From Candidatus Gottesmanbacteria bacterium (GTDB lineage: Bacteria; Patescibacteriota; Microgenomatia; JACPZF01), in the NCBI GenBank assembly GCA_016195615.1, contig JACPZF010000052.1, forward strand, positions 1-18,647: DNA of 18,647 bases, read 5' to 3'. A program made the translations under genes and the position numbers. This document shows, one piece after another, positions 6,731 through 14,627 of the stretch; the stretch's first letter is position 1; each line of letters begins with the position of its first letter. The notes under the pieces were generated by a model. That model saw only the letters and a list, made by a program, of their open reading frames with translations. It had not been told where the DNA came from and did not search any database.

Positions 6731-8881
6731 ATGCCAAACAACACTTTGGATCTGGCCAAACTTTATAGCGATGAGGCGAAAGAGATTTTGGCCCAAACAT
6801 TAATCTCTAGCGCCAGTCTTGATCTAAGCCAAGCAACGCCTTATCAGCTGATTAAGGTTTTGCTTAAGGATAAAGACGTCAATTCGCTTCTGCTTTCCTT
6901 GGGGCTAGAAGAAAAGCTTTTTCAAAACCTGGAAAAGGGAGAAAGCATGGTTAAAACAATGAAAATAGAACGCGTCTCCTTTTCTTTGGAGCTAAAAAAA
7001 ATTATCTTCTTCGCCTATCAAGAAAGTTTACTTTTCAACCGCCCCAGTGTGACCAATCTTGATCTTTTTTTGGCCTGCTCGGCGTTTTTGCCGTCATTTG
7101 ATGTCGAAAAAGCGAGAAAAAGCGCGGTCGGAATTTTAGGCGGCAAAGAGGATACCCAAATAACGCCAACCCTTGATCAATTTTGTCTTGATTTAACCAA
7201 AAAAGCCAAATTCGGCCAGCTTGACGAAGTCGTCGGCCGCGAAGCGGAAATCGAACAGGCCATTAGAATATTAGCCCGCCGTACCAAAAGCAACGTGGTT
7301 CTTCTGGGCGAAGCGGGGGTAGGTAAAACCGCGATTGTCGAGGGCCTAGCGCAAAAAATTATTGCCAAGCAGGTACCGCCAATTTTAAAAGACGTTCGCG
7401 TTCTCTCCTTAAATTTGACGCAGATTATGGCGGGAACGGAATACCAAGGGGAGCTCGAAAAACGCTTCACCTCCCTTTTGGAAGAAGTAAAAAAGGGTGG
7501 TAGCGTCATTCTTTTTATCGACGAATTACACATGTTAATCGGCGCCGGGGGCATGGCTGGTTCAATGTCGGCGGCTAATATTTTAAAGCCGGCCTTAGCG
7601 CGCGGTGAGATACACACTATTGGCGCCACGACTCCAACCGAATACCGTCAATATATTGAAAGAGATCCAGCGCTTTCGCGCCGATTTGAGCCCATTTTTG
7701 TCGCTGAACCCGATACGGAAACCGCCACCAAAATCTTAAGCGCGGTCGCCAAAAAGCTAAGCACTCACTACCAGGTAAATATTGACCCCGAAGCAATACA
7801 GAGCGCGGTTTTATTGTCGCAAAGATATCTTACTGACCGCTATCTGCCTGACAAGGCGATTGATCTTTTAGACGAAGCTTCGTCGGAAGCAAAAATCAAT
7901 AATAAACCAGAGGTACAAAAAGATGATATTCAAAGAATTATTTCTCAAAGGACCGGGATTCCTTTAACCAATTTAACCACCGAAGAATCGCAAAAACTTT
8001 TAAATTTAGAGGCTGGGATTAAAGAATATATCATCGGCCAGGACCAGGCTGTGACCGCGGTTTCCGATGTGATTAAAAGAGCACGCGCTGGGCTCAAAGA
8101 CCCCAAAAGACCGCTTGGATCATTTCTGCTTTTGGGCCCCACTGGTGTTGGTAAAACCGAACTCGCTAAAGTTTTAGCCAAAGTCGTTTACGGCAATGAA
8201 AACGCCATGGTGCGGCTGGATATGAGCGAATTTACTGAAAGCCACACCGCCGACCGCTTGGTCGGCGCGCCGCCTGGCTACGTCGGCTACGAAGAAGGCG
8301 GCCAATTAACCAATCCGATTCGGCTTCGTCCTTATTCTTTAATTCTTTTAGATGAAATCGAAAAAGGCCACCCTAAGGTTTTTGATGTTTTTTTGCAAAT
8401 TCTCGAAGACGGCCGGCTGACTGACGCCCAAGGACATACGGTCGATTTTAAAAATACCATTGTCATGATGACGTCAAATATCCAGGTTACCGAATATGTC
8501 GATCAGAGCGAAAAAGACGAGAAAAAACGTCGCGACCAAATCATGGCGGCGCTCACTGGTACTTTCCGGCCGGAATTTTTAAACCGCATCGACGAAATCA
8601 TCTTGATGAATCCGCTAACCAAAGGGGCGATTTTCAAAATTGCCCAAATCCAATTAAAACAAATCCAGCAAAGACTTCTAGAACAAAATATTCATTTTGC
8701 CATTACCGACAGCGCTTTGGCTAAGCTGGCGGAAAGCGCTTATTCTCCGGAGTATGGCGCCAGACCGCTACGAAGGCTCCTGCAGCAAAAAGTCGAGGAT
8801 AGATTGGCCCAGGAATTATTGCAGGGAAAAATTAAATCGGGTGAAAATATTATTTGGGATGAAAAGGAGCTGGGAATATGA
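6731..8881 (+). CDS. ClpA/B/C-type AAA+ unfoldase with two ATPase domains
   Basis: A hexameric Hsp100-class unfoldase that threads proteins through its pore using ATP. Residues about 1-140 are a divergent Clp N-domain (two-repeat helical pattern). The first AAA+ module has Walker A GEAGVGKT (193-200), Walker B VILFIDELHML and RDPALSRRFEPI. The second has Walker A GPTGVGKT (469-476), Walker B LILLDEIEKGHP and FRPEFLNRIDEI. No long coiled-coil middle domain separates the modules, so it is not a classic ClpB/Hsp104 disaggregase; 716 residues is closer to ClpA. The stretch after MTSNI, where ClpA and ClpC carry a hydrophobic-Gly-hydrophobic loop for ClpP, reads VTEYVDQSEKDEKKRR with no such tripeptide, so coupling to ClpP is doubtful. 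It overlaps the next gene by ATGA and is flanked on both sides by zinc-ribbon membrane proteins, suggesting a dedicated membrane-recruited function. Confidence 0.9.
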   Translation: MPNNTLDLAKLYSDEAKEILAQTLISSASLDLSQATPYQLIKVLLKDKDVNSLLLSLGLEEKLFQNLEKGESMVKTMKIERVSFSLELKKIIFFAYQESLLFNRPSVTNLDLFLACSAFLPSFDVEKARKSAVGILGGKEDTQITPTLDQFCLDLTKKAKFGQLDEVVGREAEIEQAIRILARRTKSNVVLLGEAGVGKTAIVEGLAQKIIAKQVPPILKDVRVLSLNLTQIMAGTEYQGELEKRFTSLLEEVKKGGSVILFIDELHMLIGAGGMAGSMSAANILKPALARGEIHTIGATTPTEYRQYIERDPALSRRFEPIFVAEPDTETATKILSAVAKKLSTHYQVNIDPEAIQSAVLLSQRYLTDRYLPDKAIDLLDEASSEAKINNKPEVQKDDIQRIISQRTGIPLTNLTTEESQKLLNLEAGIKEYIIGQDQAVTAVSDVIKRARAGLKDPKRPLGSFLLLGPTGVGKTELAKVLAKVVYGNENAMVRLDMSEFTESHTADRLVGAPPGYVGYEEGGQLTNPIRLRPYSLILLDEIEKGHPKVFDVFLQILEDGRLTDAQGHTVDFKNTIVMMTSNIQVTEYVDQSEKDEKKRRDQIMAALTGTFRPEFLNRIDEIILMNPLTKGAIFKIAQIQLKQIQQRLLEQNIHFAITDSALAKLAESAYSPEYGARPLRRLLQQKVEDRLAQELLQGKIKSGENIIWDEKELGI

Positions 8882-9321
8882 CAACCCAAAATTACGTTTG
8901 TCCAAATTGCAGGGGCAAGGGTTGTCCGGTTTGTCAAAACACCGGACAGGTGGCCTTGTCAGAACAGGAAGTTTCGGAGTTGCAAAAACTTATGACCAAA
9001 CCGGCGCCCTTCCAGGCGTCCCCTGATTTCCCTGACTATTACCCTGCGACGCATGAAGAAAGCCGGATTCGCGGCCAGCTTGCCGGCGCGCTAACGCTTG
9101 TTTTCCTAGCGGTGGTCTCGATTTCGGGATTTCTAAGCTGGTTTTTTACTAAAACCTTCAAGCCGTTTTTCCAATTTTGGTCGGTTTTAGCTGCTATAGC
9201 TGTTTTTAAACCCCTTGCCTCGCTTAAATTTTTTCAGGAAGAGAAGGTTAATGATTTTGTGGGGGCAGTGGAAGAAGAAGGAATAAAAATAAGCCGCAGC
9301 CCCTGGTACCCGTTATTGTAA
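8878..9321 (+). CDS. zinc-ribbon membrane protein (second of a related pair)
   Basis: A 147-residue protein whose N-terminus carries cysteines 8, 11, 16 and 19 in CPNCRGKGCPVC, closely resembling the cluster in the 84-residue protein at 6391. After a proline-rich linker (about 40-62) come one clear membrane helix (about 68-90) and a probable second (about 97-111), then a charged cytoplasmic-type tail. The start codon overlaps the stop of the Clp-type ATPase gene (ATGA) behind the ribosome site AAGGAG, so the two are translationally coupled and probably work together. The family is not one I can name. The zinc cluster could recognise substrate or bind the ATPase N-domain, with the helices placing the unfoldase at the membrane; this is inference. 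Its 3' end overlaps the convergent antitoxin gene by nine bases. Confidence 0.75.
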   Translation: MTTQNYVCPNCRGKGCPVCQNTGQVALSEQEVSELQKLMTKPAPFQASPDFPDYYPATHEESRIRGQLAGALTLVFLAVVSISGFLSWFFTKTFKPFFQFWSVLAAIAVFKPLASLKFFQEEKVNDFVGAVEEEGIKISRSPWYPLL

Positions 9322-9591
9322 GGCTTGGGTTTCTTCGCGTATTTTTTCGGCCAAAAATATTTTCATTAAGGACTGATACGGCACATCCCTTTTATGCGCC
9401 AGGTTCTTAAGACTGGAAAGAAGGGACTCGGAAAGTCTTATCGTCACTGATTTAGTCGAAGGTCTAAGTTCAGAAAGATCAATATTGACAGGCTTGCTTG
9501 TATCAAAATAGTCTGTCGTATCGTGTTTGTCCCAAAAATCTCTTTCTTCGTCTTCGTTTTTAAAAAATGGTATTTTTTTAAGCTTTTTCAT
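9313..9591 (-). CDS. brnA: BrnA/CopG-type ribbon-helix-helix antitoxin
   Basis: A 92-residue protein downstream of and overlapping a BrnT-like toxin gene by 14 bases, the canonical toxin-first order of brnTA operons. Its C-terminal half (about 46-88) has ribbon-helix-helix form: a strand KSVTIRLSE, a helix around LLSSLKNLAHKRD, then VPYQSLMKIFLAEKI. The N-terminal half is acidic (NEDEERDFWDKHDTTDYF), as expected for the toxin-neutralising arm. Antitoxins of this type bind the toxin and repress their own promoter as a complex. The start ATG at 9591 lies inside the toxin gene and follows the ribosome site AAAGGAAAG. The alternative name would be a generic CopG-family antitoxin. Confidence 0.75.
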   Translation of the reverse strand: MKKLKKIPFFKNEDEERDFWDKHDTTDYFDTSKPVNIDLSELRPSTKSVTIRLSESLLSSLKNLAHKRDVPYQSLMKIFLAEKIREETQALQ

Positions 9592-9880
9592 AAACTTTCC
9601 TTTCTTTTTTACTCATGTCTCGGGCCGAGATAATTCGGAGCCTACTTTCTCTTATGGTCAAAATAAGAGTTAATTTTCTTCCTTTATTGGTCATTCCAAA
9701 AGCCGTAAATCTTTCTTCTTTTTGGGAGTGCTTGTCGTCAGAAAAAAACTTTAAGGGCTTATTGAAAAAAACCTGTTCGCTTTCTCGAAAATCAACCCTG
9801 TGTTTCTTCCAGCTTTTATTTTTATTTGCTTCATCCCAATCAAACTCAAGTGGTTTTATTTTATGAATGTTTAGGCTCAT
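9578..9880 (-). CDS. brnT: BrnT-family ribonuclease toxin
   Basis: BrnT toxins are small RelE-fold ribonucleases that block translation when free of BrnA. The 100-residue frame shows the family pattern: EFDWDEANKNKSWKKHRVDF near the N-terminus, SQKEERFTAFGMTNKGRKL in the middle and RLRIISARDMSKKERKVYE at the end. ATG 9880 is preferred because upstream in-frame ATGs at 9889 and 9895 lie at or inside the -10 element of its promoter (9891-9919), leaving a leader of only about 4-5 bases. It is the first gene of a two-gene operon with the antitoxin. The pair sits between the secretion genes and the M23 membrane-protein gene, transcribed against both, and is likely a later insertion there. No obvious frame damage is seen. 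Confidence 0.8.
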   Translation of the reverse strand: MSLNIHKIKPLEFDWDEANKNKSWKKHRVDFRESEQVFFNKPLKFFSDDKHSQKEERFTAFGMTNKGRKLTLILTIRESRLRIISARDMSKKERKVYEKA

Positions 9881-9890
9881 TATGTACATT

Positions 9891-9919
9891 ATCATACAAT
9901 ACAAAAGTTCGGCTGTCAA
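9891..9919 (-). promoter_or_regulatory. near-consensus promoter of the brnTA operon
   Basis: On the minus strand TTGACA (9919-9914, perfect -35) is followed after 17 bases by TATGAT (9896-9891, 5 of 6 for -10). Transcription would begin near 9884-9885, four or five bases before the brnT start. The -10 and start overlap an AT-rich, partly palindromic stretch (ATGTACAT at 9882-9889, with ATT/AAT ends at 9879-9900) that could be the operator for BrnA-BrnT autorepression. Confidence 0.75.
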
Positions 9920-9934
9920 TGCTCGTAAAATCGC

Positions 9935-9963
9935 TTCCCAAACAACGGCTGTTTTGTTATAGT
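9935..9963 (+). promoter_or_regulatory. possible promoter for the M23 membrane-protein gene
   Basis: TTCCCA at 9935-9940 and TATAGT at 9958-9963 are 17 bases apart, matching consensus at 4 of 6 and 5 of 6 positions. Initiation near 9970 would give a leaderless message for the ATG at 9972. A GAGGT ribosome-site-like word at 9964-9968 would then lie upstream of the RNA start, so a promoter further upstream is the alternative. The region is divergent with the brnTA promoter. Confidence 0.3.
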
Positions 9964-9971
9964 GAGGTAGT

Positions 9972-10427
9972 ATGGCCGACAACAAAAAAACACAACTTGG
10001 TTCTGTTATTATTCTTCCGAAAGAGCCAAACGAAGAACCCGAAGTGGCTTTTGAACCCGGAGGGGCAAGAAAAGGCCCGCCGAAAGGCCCTGTTTTTACC
10101 ACACTCGACCCTAGCCAAACAGCCATTATTACCAATTCCCGCAATATTCGTCCTCCGGGATTGCCTCCGGGAAAATGGACAGCTGTTCCTTTACCAAACG
10201 GCAAATACCAATGGCTATCAGAAACGCAGACCGGGAGAATTTACGGCAACAAACTTCCTCTTGGGGCATCAACGATTGAAGTCCTTACTGAGCAAGAAGC
10301 GCGAGCCCTTGATAAAACGGCGCTTCGACCAGAACTGGGTTATCAACCCGCCCCGGAAAAAGAAGTCAAAGGCGCGTTGATGGGTATAAAGAACTTGCTA
10401 AACAATTTCCTAATCAGCCACAAATAA
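9972..10427 (+). CDS. 5' part of the frameshifted large membrane M23 protein gene
   Basis: A 151-residue frame starting at ATG 9972. It is a hydrophilic, proline- and glycine-rich cytoplasmic-type N-terminal region (for example FEPGGARKGPPKGPVFTTLD and RPPGLPPGKWTAVPLPNGKY) with no signal peptide or membrane helix. Its sense-looking sequence ends at about EKEVKGAL (near 10379). Beyond that the coding signal continues in the frame of the 10523 gene, reading DGYKELAKQFPNQPQIKELQ, which is open from 10316 onward but has no start codon before 10523. I infer that this frame and 10523-14623 are one gene broken by a one-base deletion (or equivalent) between 10316 and 10427. If the shift is real and not a sequencing error, this fragment would be a separate short product. 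Confidence 0.65.
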   Translation: MADNKKTQLGSVIILPKEPNEEPEVAFEPGGARKGPPKGPVFTTLDPSQTAIITNSRNIRPPGLPPGKWTAVPLPNGKYQWLSETQTGRIYGNKLPLGASTIEVLTEQEARALDKTALRPELGYQPAPEKEVKGALMGIKNLLNNFLISHK

Positions 10428-10522
10428 AAGAACTTCAAGCCGAAACTATAAAAGAAGCAGAAGAAGTAAAGAGTAAGCAATCCGGTCCGATACCGGAACA
10501 AGATCTTCCAACCATTAAAAAA

Positions 10523-13500
10523 ATGGTGGGCGAATTTAAGGATTTCTATTTCCGCGGGTATGCGGAGGCGGTTAGTTTAGGAAAGCGTGCCGGCGGTGTT
10601 AGCGCCGCAAACGTCGAAAGGAGTCAGCTTTATGCTCTTCGCTATGGGTATAGCTCATTAGCCGATCTTCATCGAGGCTTAGACGAGGCATCTTGGAATT
10701 TCTTTTTTGCGCTTATTGGTCCAGTTGGAGAATTATTAGAAGATCTTAAGTTTAAAAAACTTAGCTTAATGATAAAGTACCAAAAAGTACAATATGGCCT
10801 CGATTATTTAATGAAAACGCTTCCGGAAGAAAAAGCTTTTGATTTAATTTATGACCACTCCAAAAAATTAATCTATTATCTCGGCAAGCTTACTAGTCCT
10901 CTTGGCTTAACCATGGTTTCTAAGATAACTCACGATCAATATGGAAGAAGGTTGTATCAACCGCAGTATACCTTTTCTCCTCTTATTAAGTTTCAAATGG
11001 CTACTAATACTGTTTCAAATATTTTTGAACGACTAACGGTCGAAAATTCTATTTCCGACTTATATTCTAACTACCAGCAAGCATTGGGGGCATACCATCG
11101 AGACGAACTTCCATTTGAAAAAATGGCCAAATTTAGGCGCGATTATAATACTGGAAAGGCGGAATTAGACAAACACTGGTTATTAAATCCTCTCTATTTT
11201 TTGGAAAAAAGCGAAAGGGGCAGAAGGGCAAGAGAAATATATATTGCCAGATTCGCTCGCACCTTAGGTTTTAAAAGTTTAGCTAAAAACTCGCGCAGAA
11301 CCGATCGAGATATTATCTCTTACTTTGCTTTCCTTATCGGCGGCTGGATCTTTGATGTAACGGTTGGCAATCTGGCCAGAATTGTAGGTGAAAAAATTGC
11401 CAGTACCGCGGTGTGGCAAAAACTAACTGTGGCGGCGGAAAATTTCTTCAATCGACCGCTTTTCAGATCATTCAACTTGGCCGGTCGTGTGGTAGGAGAT
11501 TTCGTCGGCGGTGTACCAAGTCTCAATACGCTGGCCGGTGGCTATCTTGGGTTTACGTTCCTGGGTCCTATTGGCATTCCGATTGGTACTGGATTTGGTA
11601 TTTCCTATCAATGGATATTAAACATGGCCAAAGACCGGGAATTAATGAATCTTACGGGTAATTATTCTAACGTTGTAAGAAGATTTAATTCGGTAAATTC
11701 TCTCTATAAAACAGCCACCGAACAACTTGGTCATGAACCGGATTTTTTACAAAAGGAGCTCGGAAGGCTTAGGGCATTAGAAAAAAACTTTTTTTATGAT
11801 CTTAAAGATCTTCGCCTCAACGCCGAAACGTTTGCAAAATTACCAAAGTGGCAACAACAACTAATTAAAATCGAACTTCGATTAGCAAATGTCATGTCTC
11901 CTGGAGGCTATATTACCCGTTTTGCCAACTGGCTTAGGAGTCCTGTTGGAAGCATGGTTCGATTCCCGCTCAAGGGCTGGGCATCTTCAGTTTTAATCGA
12001 ACAATTGCATGCTTTGGGCATGCCTCTTCCTGAATGGTACGGCTCTTGGATGCCACCGGCACTTCAATATTTTTGGGAAATTAAGGGTCCGCTGTTTGAA
12101 GGCATAGGCAATTTTTTTGTTAATCGAGTGTTTTTTCCAACTTGGCACGCGATTGGTTTTGAGGCAAATAGCGTTCGCGTGTTTGAATTTACCGCCGAAG
12201 AGTTTAGTGAAAGAGGCTTCGGTAGATGGCTGGCGAATGAAACACCAAATCTTAAGATTATTCGCGTTCAATATTTAGAAAATGGAATGGTTCGGGTAGA
12301 GCTTGGTCAATTTAAGCCGTTTTTCCAAAAAATCAATGGTTTTTTTGGACAATCAAGTCCGCTTTTTAGAAATTTAAGAGCATTTGATATCAAGCTTTCG
12401 AGAACCGCTCCCGCCCGCTGGATACAAAACTTTTTTAATCCCGGCTTTTTTCTTGGCTGGGAGATGGCGGCCTTATTGCATTTGCCGTTTTGGGCCTATA
12501 TTCCGGCGGCAATATTCGGCAGCGGCGCTTATGCAGCCGCGACTTGGCTCTATTGGAACGTCTTTGGTGTAAGTAAGTTTGGGCTTGGATTTAAGACTTT
12601 TTTGGGCCGGGTTTCGCTGGGAGGATTCCTTGGCTGGGGTGTAGGGACAATTTTAGAAACATTTTTTGGCATTCCCAATGCCGGACTTATTGGTACAATT
12701 ATTGGCTCTGTTATTCCAATTTTGGCGGTATCGCTAGCGTCCACCTTTGGCTGGACATGGATTTTAAATGCAGGCTCCGCAGTCGGAGCCTTTTTTACCG
12801 GCGCGCTGTCGAGCCTTGGCATCTCTGCTGCAACTACCGCAGTCCTTTCCACTGTTTTTGCAGTTGTTGCCGTGGCGACATTTACCATTTTTATCTTCTT
12901 TATCGTCGGCTCTGCCTTCTGGATTCCACTACAAGAAAGCCTGCAAGGAATCACCAATGTTTCCCCCTGCTTTTCCATTGATAATCCTGTGTTCTCTGAT
13001 AACAAACCGACGTTTAAAAACGGAGAGACTAAGGAGATTTGCTGGACAACTACAAACCAAACTGAGCTATATCAGAATGCCATCTCCAAAGAAAAAGGCT
13101 TCAAGCCTCCTGAAAATTTTGAAATTAAGGGTTACACCGTAACTGTCAGCGTTCCAGGAACAAACCCTATAACATGGCAAGGGGACATTACCATTGGAAT
13201 ACAACCGCAGCCTGGCCCTACTCAACCAAATCAAAACGGTTTTAATTTAGATATAGAAAAAAAATATGAAAATGCCGGGGAACTAGGACCTGGATTGCCA
13301 CGAAAAGTAACTAGCGGCTTAAAATTTAATCTTCTTCCTCCTCCCGATACCCAGGGTATTTTTAAAAAACAAGTGGTGGCGGAGTTACAAAATATCGCCC
13401 AGGACAACAGAGACCAGCAAGAATTGATTTCAGAGGTTGCCTTACAGCAAGCCGCCGGTTTGGTCCAAGCCTCCTTTCTTCTTGATAAGGAAATCGAGTT

Positions 13501-14623
13501 TCTCGAATCAATCCGGCCGGAAGACACAAAAGAAGCGTTAAAAATAAGAGCGGATGAAAAACTAAAAAACGTCAAACAGGATATTAAAAACAACTCAAGC
13601 ACTCAGGTCTTGTCAAAAGCCCAGGGTTATGATGGCACTACACAAACCGTCGCTGTTGCTTGCGCCACCTGGAATTTGGTTAAAAACAGTCAACCTACGC
13701 CCCCCTTTCCTTATTGCGCTAAGTTTTTAGATGGTGTAAATGGGGTAAAGGATTCTTTATCTGGCCAAGCAGATAATTTTTTTAGTACAGTAAGTACCAT
13801 AAACCAGCAGGAAATTGCTGACAGAATTAAGCTATTAAAAAGAGAGCGGGATCAGCAAACAGGGCCGGCGGATAGTGCCACCAAACAAAGGATAGACATG
13901 ATTAAAAATGTCAAGAGCGCTTATGATAAGCCGCCGATTAATTTGATTGACCCGAAAATCTTACAGGAGTTTCAAAAAAAGCTCGACGACATCGCCTCTC
14001 ACTTTAATCCTGGCAGTACGCTCTATTACTTACCTATCGGCTCTACAATTAAAGTTTGCTTAAACGTGACCTATACGGGTAACGATAATGCCGCCGCAAC
14101 TATTACCGAGAAGGATTCGGCGGTTTTGCCCCTACTTGGCCCCCTGACAACGAACTTCTGCCAGGCACAGGTTGCTACGCCCATAAACAATAATGGCCCG
14201 GCTGGTCAAATTGCCTGTCCCACAACCTCCTGTAAGACTAATGGCACTTATGGCAACGACCACAAAGGTAGAGATTTCGCGGGAAAAATGTTTGATCCTG
14301 TAAGGGCTAGCGTCGGAGGAACCGTTGTTCGAGAAGGGACAGGAGCGCGGGCTGAGGCGCGCGGGTTTGGTAATTACGTCATAATTAAAGGCGATGATGG
14401 TTTTTATTATCTTTATGGCCACCTAGAATCTTTGGGCTCTAATACCAAAGAGGGTACGAGGGTTGGGGTTGGAGACGAAATTGGAAAGATGGGCAACAGC
14501 GGAAACGCTACTGGCGTTCATGTCCACGTTGGAATTTCCACGTCCCCCGACGTTACCAGTTTTTATAATAATTCTAATACCACCTTTGATCCTTGTTTAT
14601 ATATTGCCGGGGGGTGTAAATAA
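10523..14623 (+). CDS. large multi-pass membrane protein with C-terminal M23 metallopeptidase (PrgK-like role)
   Basis: M23 peptidases cut peptidoglycan cross-links; in Gram-positive type IV secretion the PrgK-type hydrolase opens the wall for the channel. Of the 1366 residues, about 1-260 are helical and charged. Membrane-type segments occur near 265-285, 336-367, 641-680 and as a dense hydrophobic block at 698-805. An extracytoplasmic region with predicted helices follows (about 820-1180). The C-terminal domain has every M23 catalytic position: HKGRD (H1247, D1251), YGHL (H1300) and HVH (H1333, H1335). The ATG at 10523 is only the first start in this frame; coding sense extends back to about 10316, joining the fragment at 9972, so the intact protein would be about 1550 residues. 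The multi-pass middle region could also fill a VirB6-like channel position. The M23 call is firm; the secretion role is inferred from PrgI and VirB4 nearby. Confidence 0.85.
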   Translation: MVGEFKDFYFRGYAEAVSLGKRAGGVSAANVERSQLYALRYGYSSLADLHRGLDEASWNFFFALIGPVGELLEDLKFKKLSLMIKYQKVQYGLDYLMKTLPEEKAFDLIYDHSKKLIYYLGKLTSPLGLTMVSKITHDQYGRRLYQPQYTFSPLIKFQMATNTVSNIFERLTVENSISDLYSNYQQALGAYHRDELPFEKMAKFRRDYNTGKAELDKHWLLNPLYFLEKSERGRRAREIYIARFARTLGFKSLAKNSRRTDRDIISYFAFLIGGWIFDVTVGNLARIVGEKIASTAVWQKLTVAAENFFNRPLFRSFNLAGRVVGDFVGGVPSLNTLAGGYLGFTFLGPIGIPIGTGFGISYQWILNMAKDRELMNLTGNYSNVVRRFNSVNSLYKTATEQLGHEPDFLQKELGRLRALEKNFFYDLKDLRLNAETFAKLPKWQQQLIKIELRLANVMSPGGYITRFANWLRSPVGSMVRFPLKGWASSVLIEQLHALGMPLPEWYGSWMPPALQYFWEIKGPLFEGIGNFFVNRVFFPTWHAIGFEANSVRVFEFTAEEFSERGFGRWLANETPNLKIIRVQYLENGMVRVELGQFKPFFQKINGFFGQSSPLFRNLRAFDIKLSRTAPARWIQNFFNPGFFLGWEMAALLHLPFWAYIPAAIFGSGAYAAATWLYWNVFGVSKFGLGFKTFLGRVSLGGFLGWGVGTILETFFGIPNAGLIGTIIGSVIPILAVSLASTFGWTWILNAGSAVGAFFTGALSSLGISAATTAVLSTVFAVVAVATFTIFIFFIVGSAFWIPLQESLQGITNVSPCFSIDNPVFSDNKPTFKNGETKEICWTTTNQTELYQNAISKEKGFKPPENFEIKGYTVTVSVPGTNPITWQGDITIGIQPQPGPTQPNQNGFNLDIEKKYENAGELGPGLPRKVTSGLKFNLLPPPDTQGIFKKQVVAELQNIAQDNRDQQELISEVALQQAAGLVQASFLLDKEIEFLESIRPEDTKEALKIRADEKLKNVKQDIKNNSSTQVLSKAQGYDGTTQTVAVACATWNLVKNSQPTPPFPYCAKFLDGVNGVKDSLSGQADNFFSTVSTINQQEIADRIKLLKRERDQQTGPADSATKQRIDMIKNVKSAYDKPPINLIDPKILQEFQKKLDDIASHFNPGSTLYYLPIGSTIKVCLNVTYTGNDNAAATITEKDSAVLPLLGPLTTNFCQAQVATPINNNGPAGQIACPTTSCKTNGTYGNDHKGRDFAGKMFDPVRASVGGTVVREGTGARAEARGFGNYVIIKGDDGFYYLYGHLESLGSNTKEGTRVGVGDEIGKMGNSGNATGVHVHVGISTSPDVTSFYNNSNTTFDPCLYIAGGCK

Positions 14624-14627
14624 AAAT

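Noticed and set aside
9881..10204. Long N-terminal extension of BrnT reading through the promoter region to 10204
   Set aside because: The extension covers a near-consensus promoter and the divergent gene; BrnT proteins are about 90-100 residues.
10353..10385. Programmed minus-one ribosomal frameshift site in the M23 gene
   Set aside because: A-rich runs exist, but none forms an X XXY YYZ heptamer in the phase of the 9972 frame, and no obvious stimulatory stem is seen.
14463..14627. Upstream extension of the 14628 gene
   Set aside because: It would lie inside the M23 catalytic domain of the preceding gene in another frame; ATG 14628 gives a normal basic-then-hydrophobic membrane anchor.
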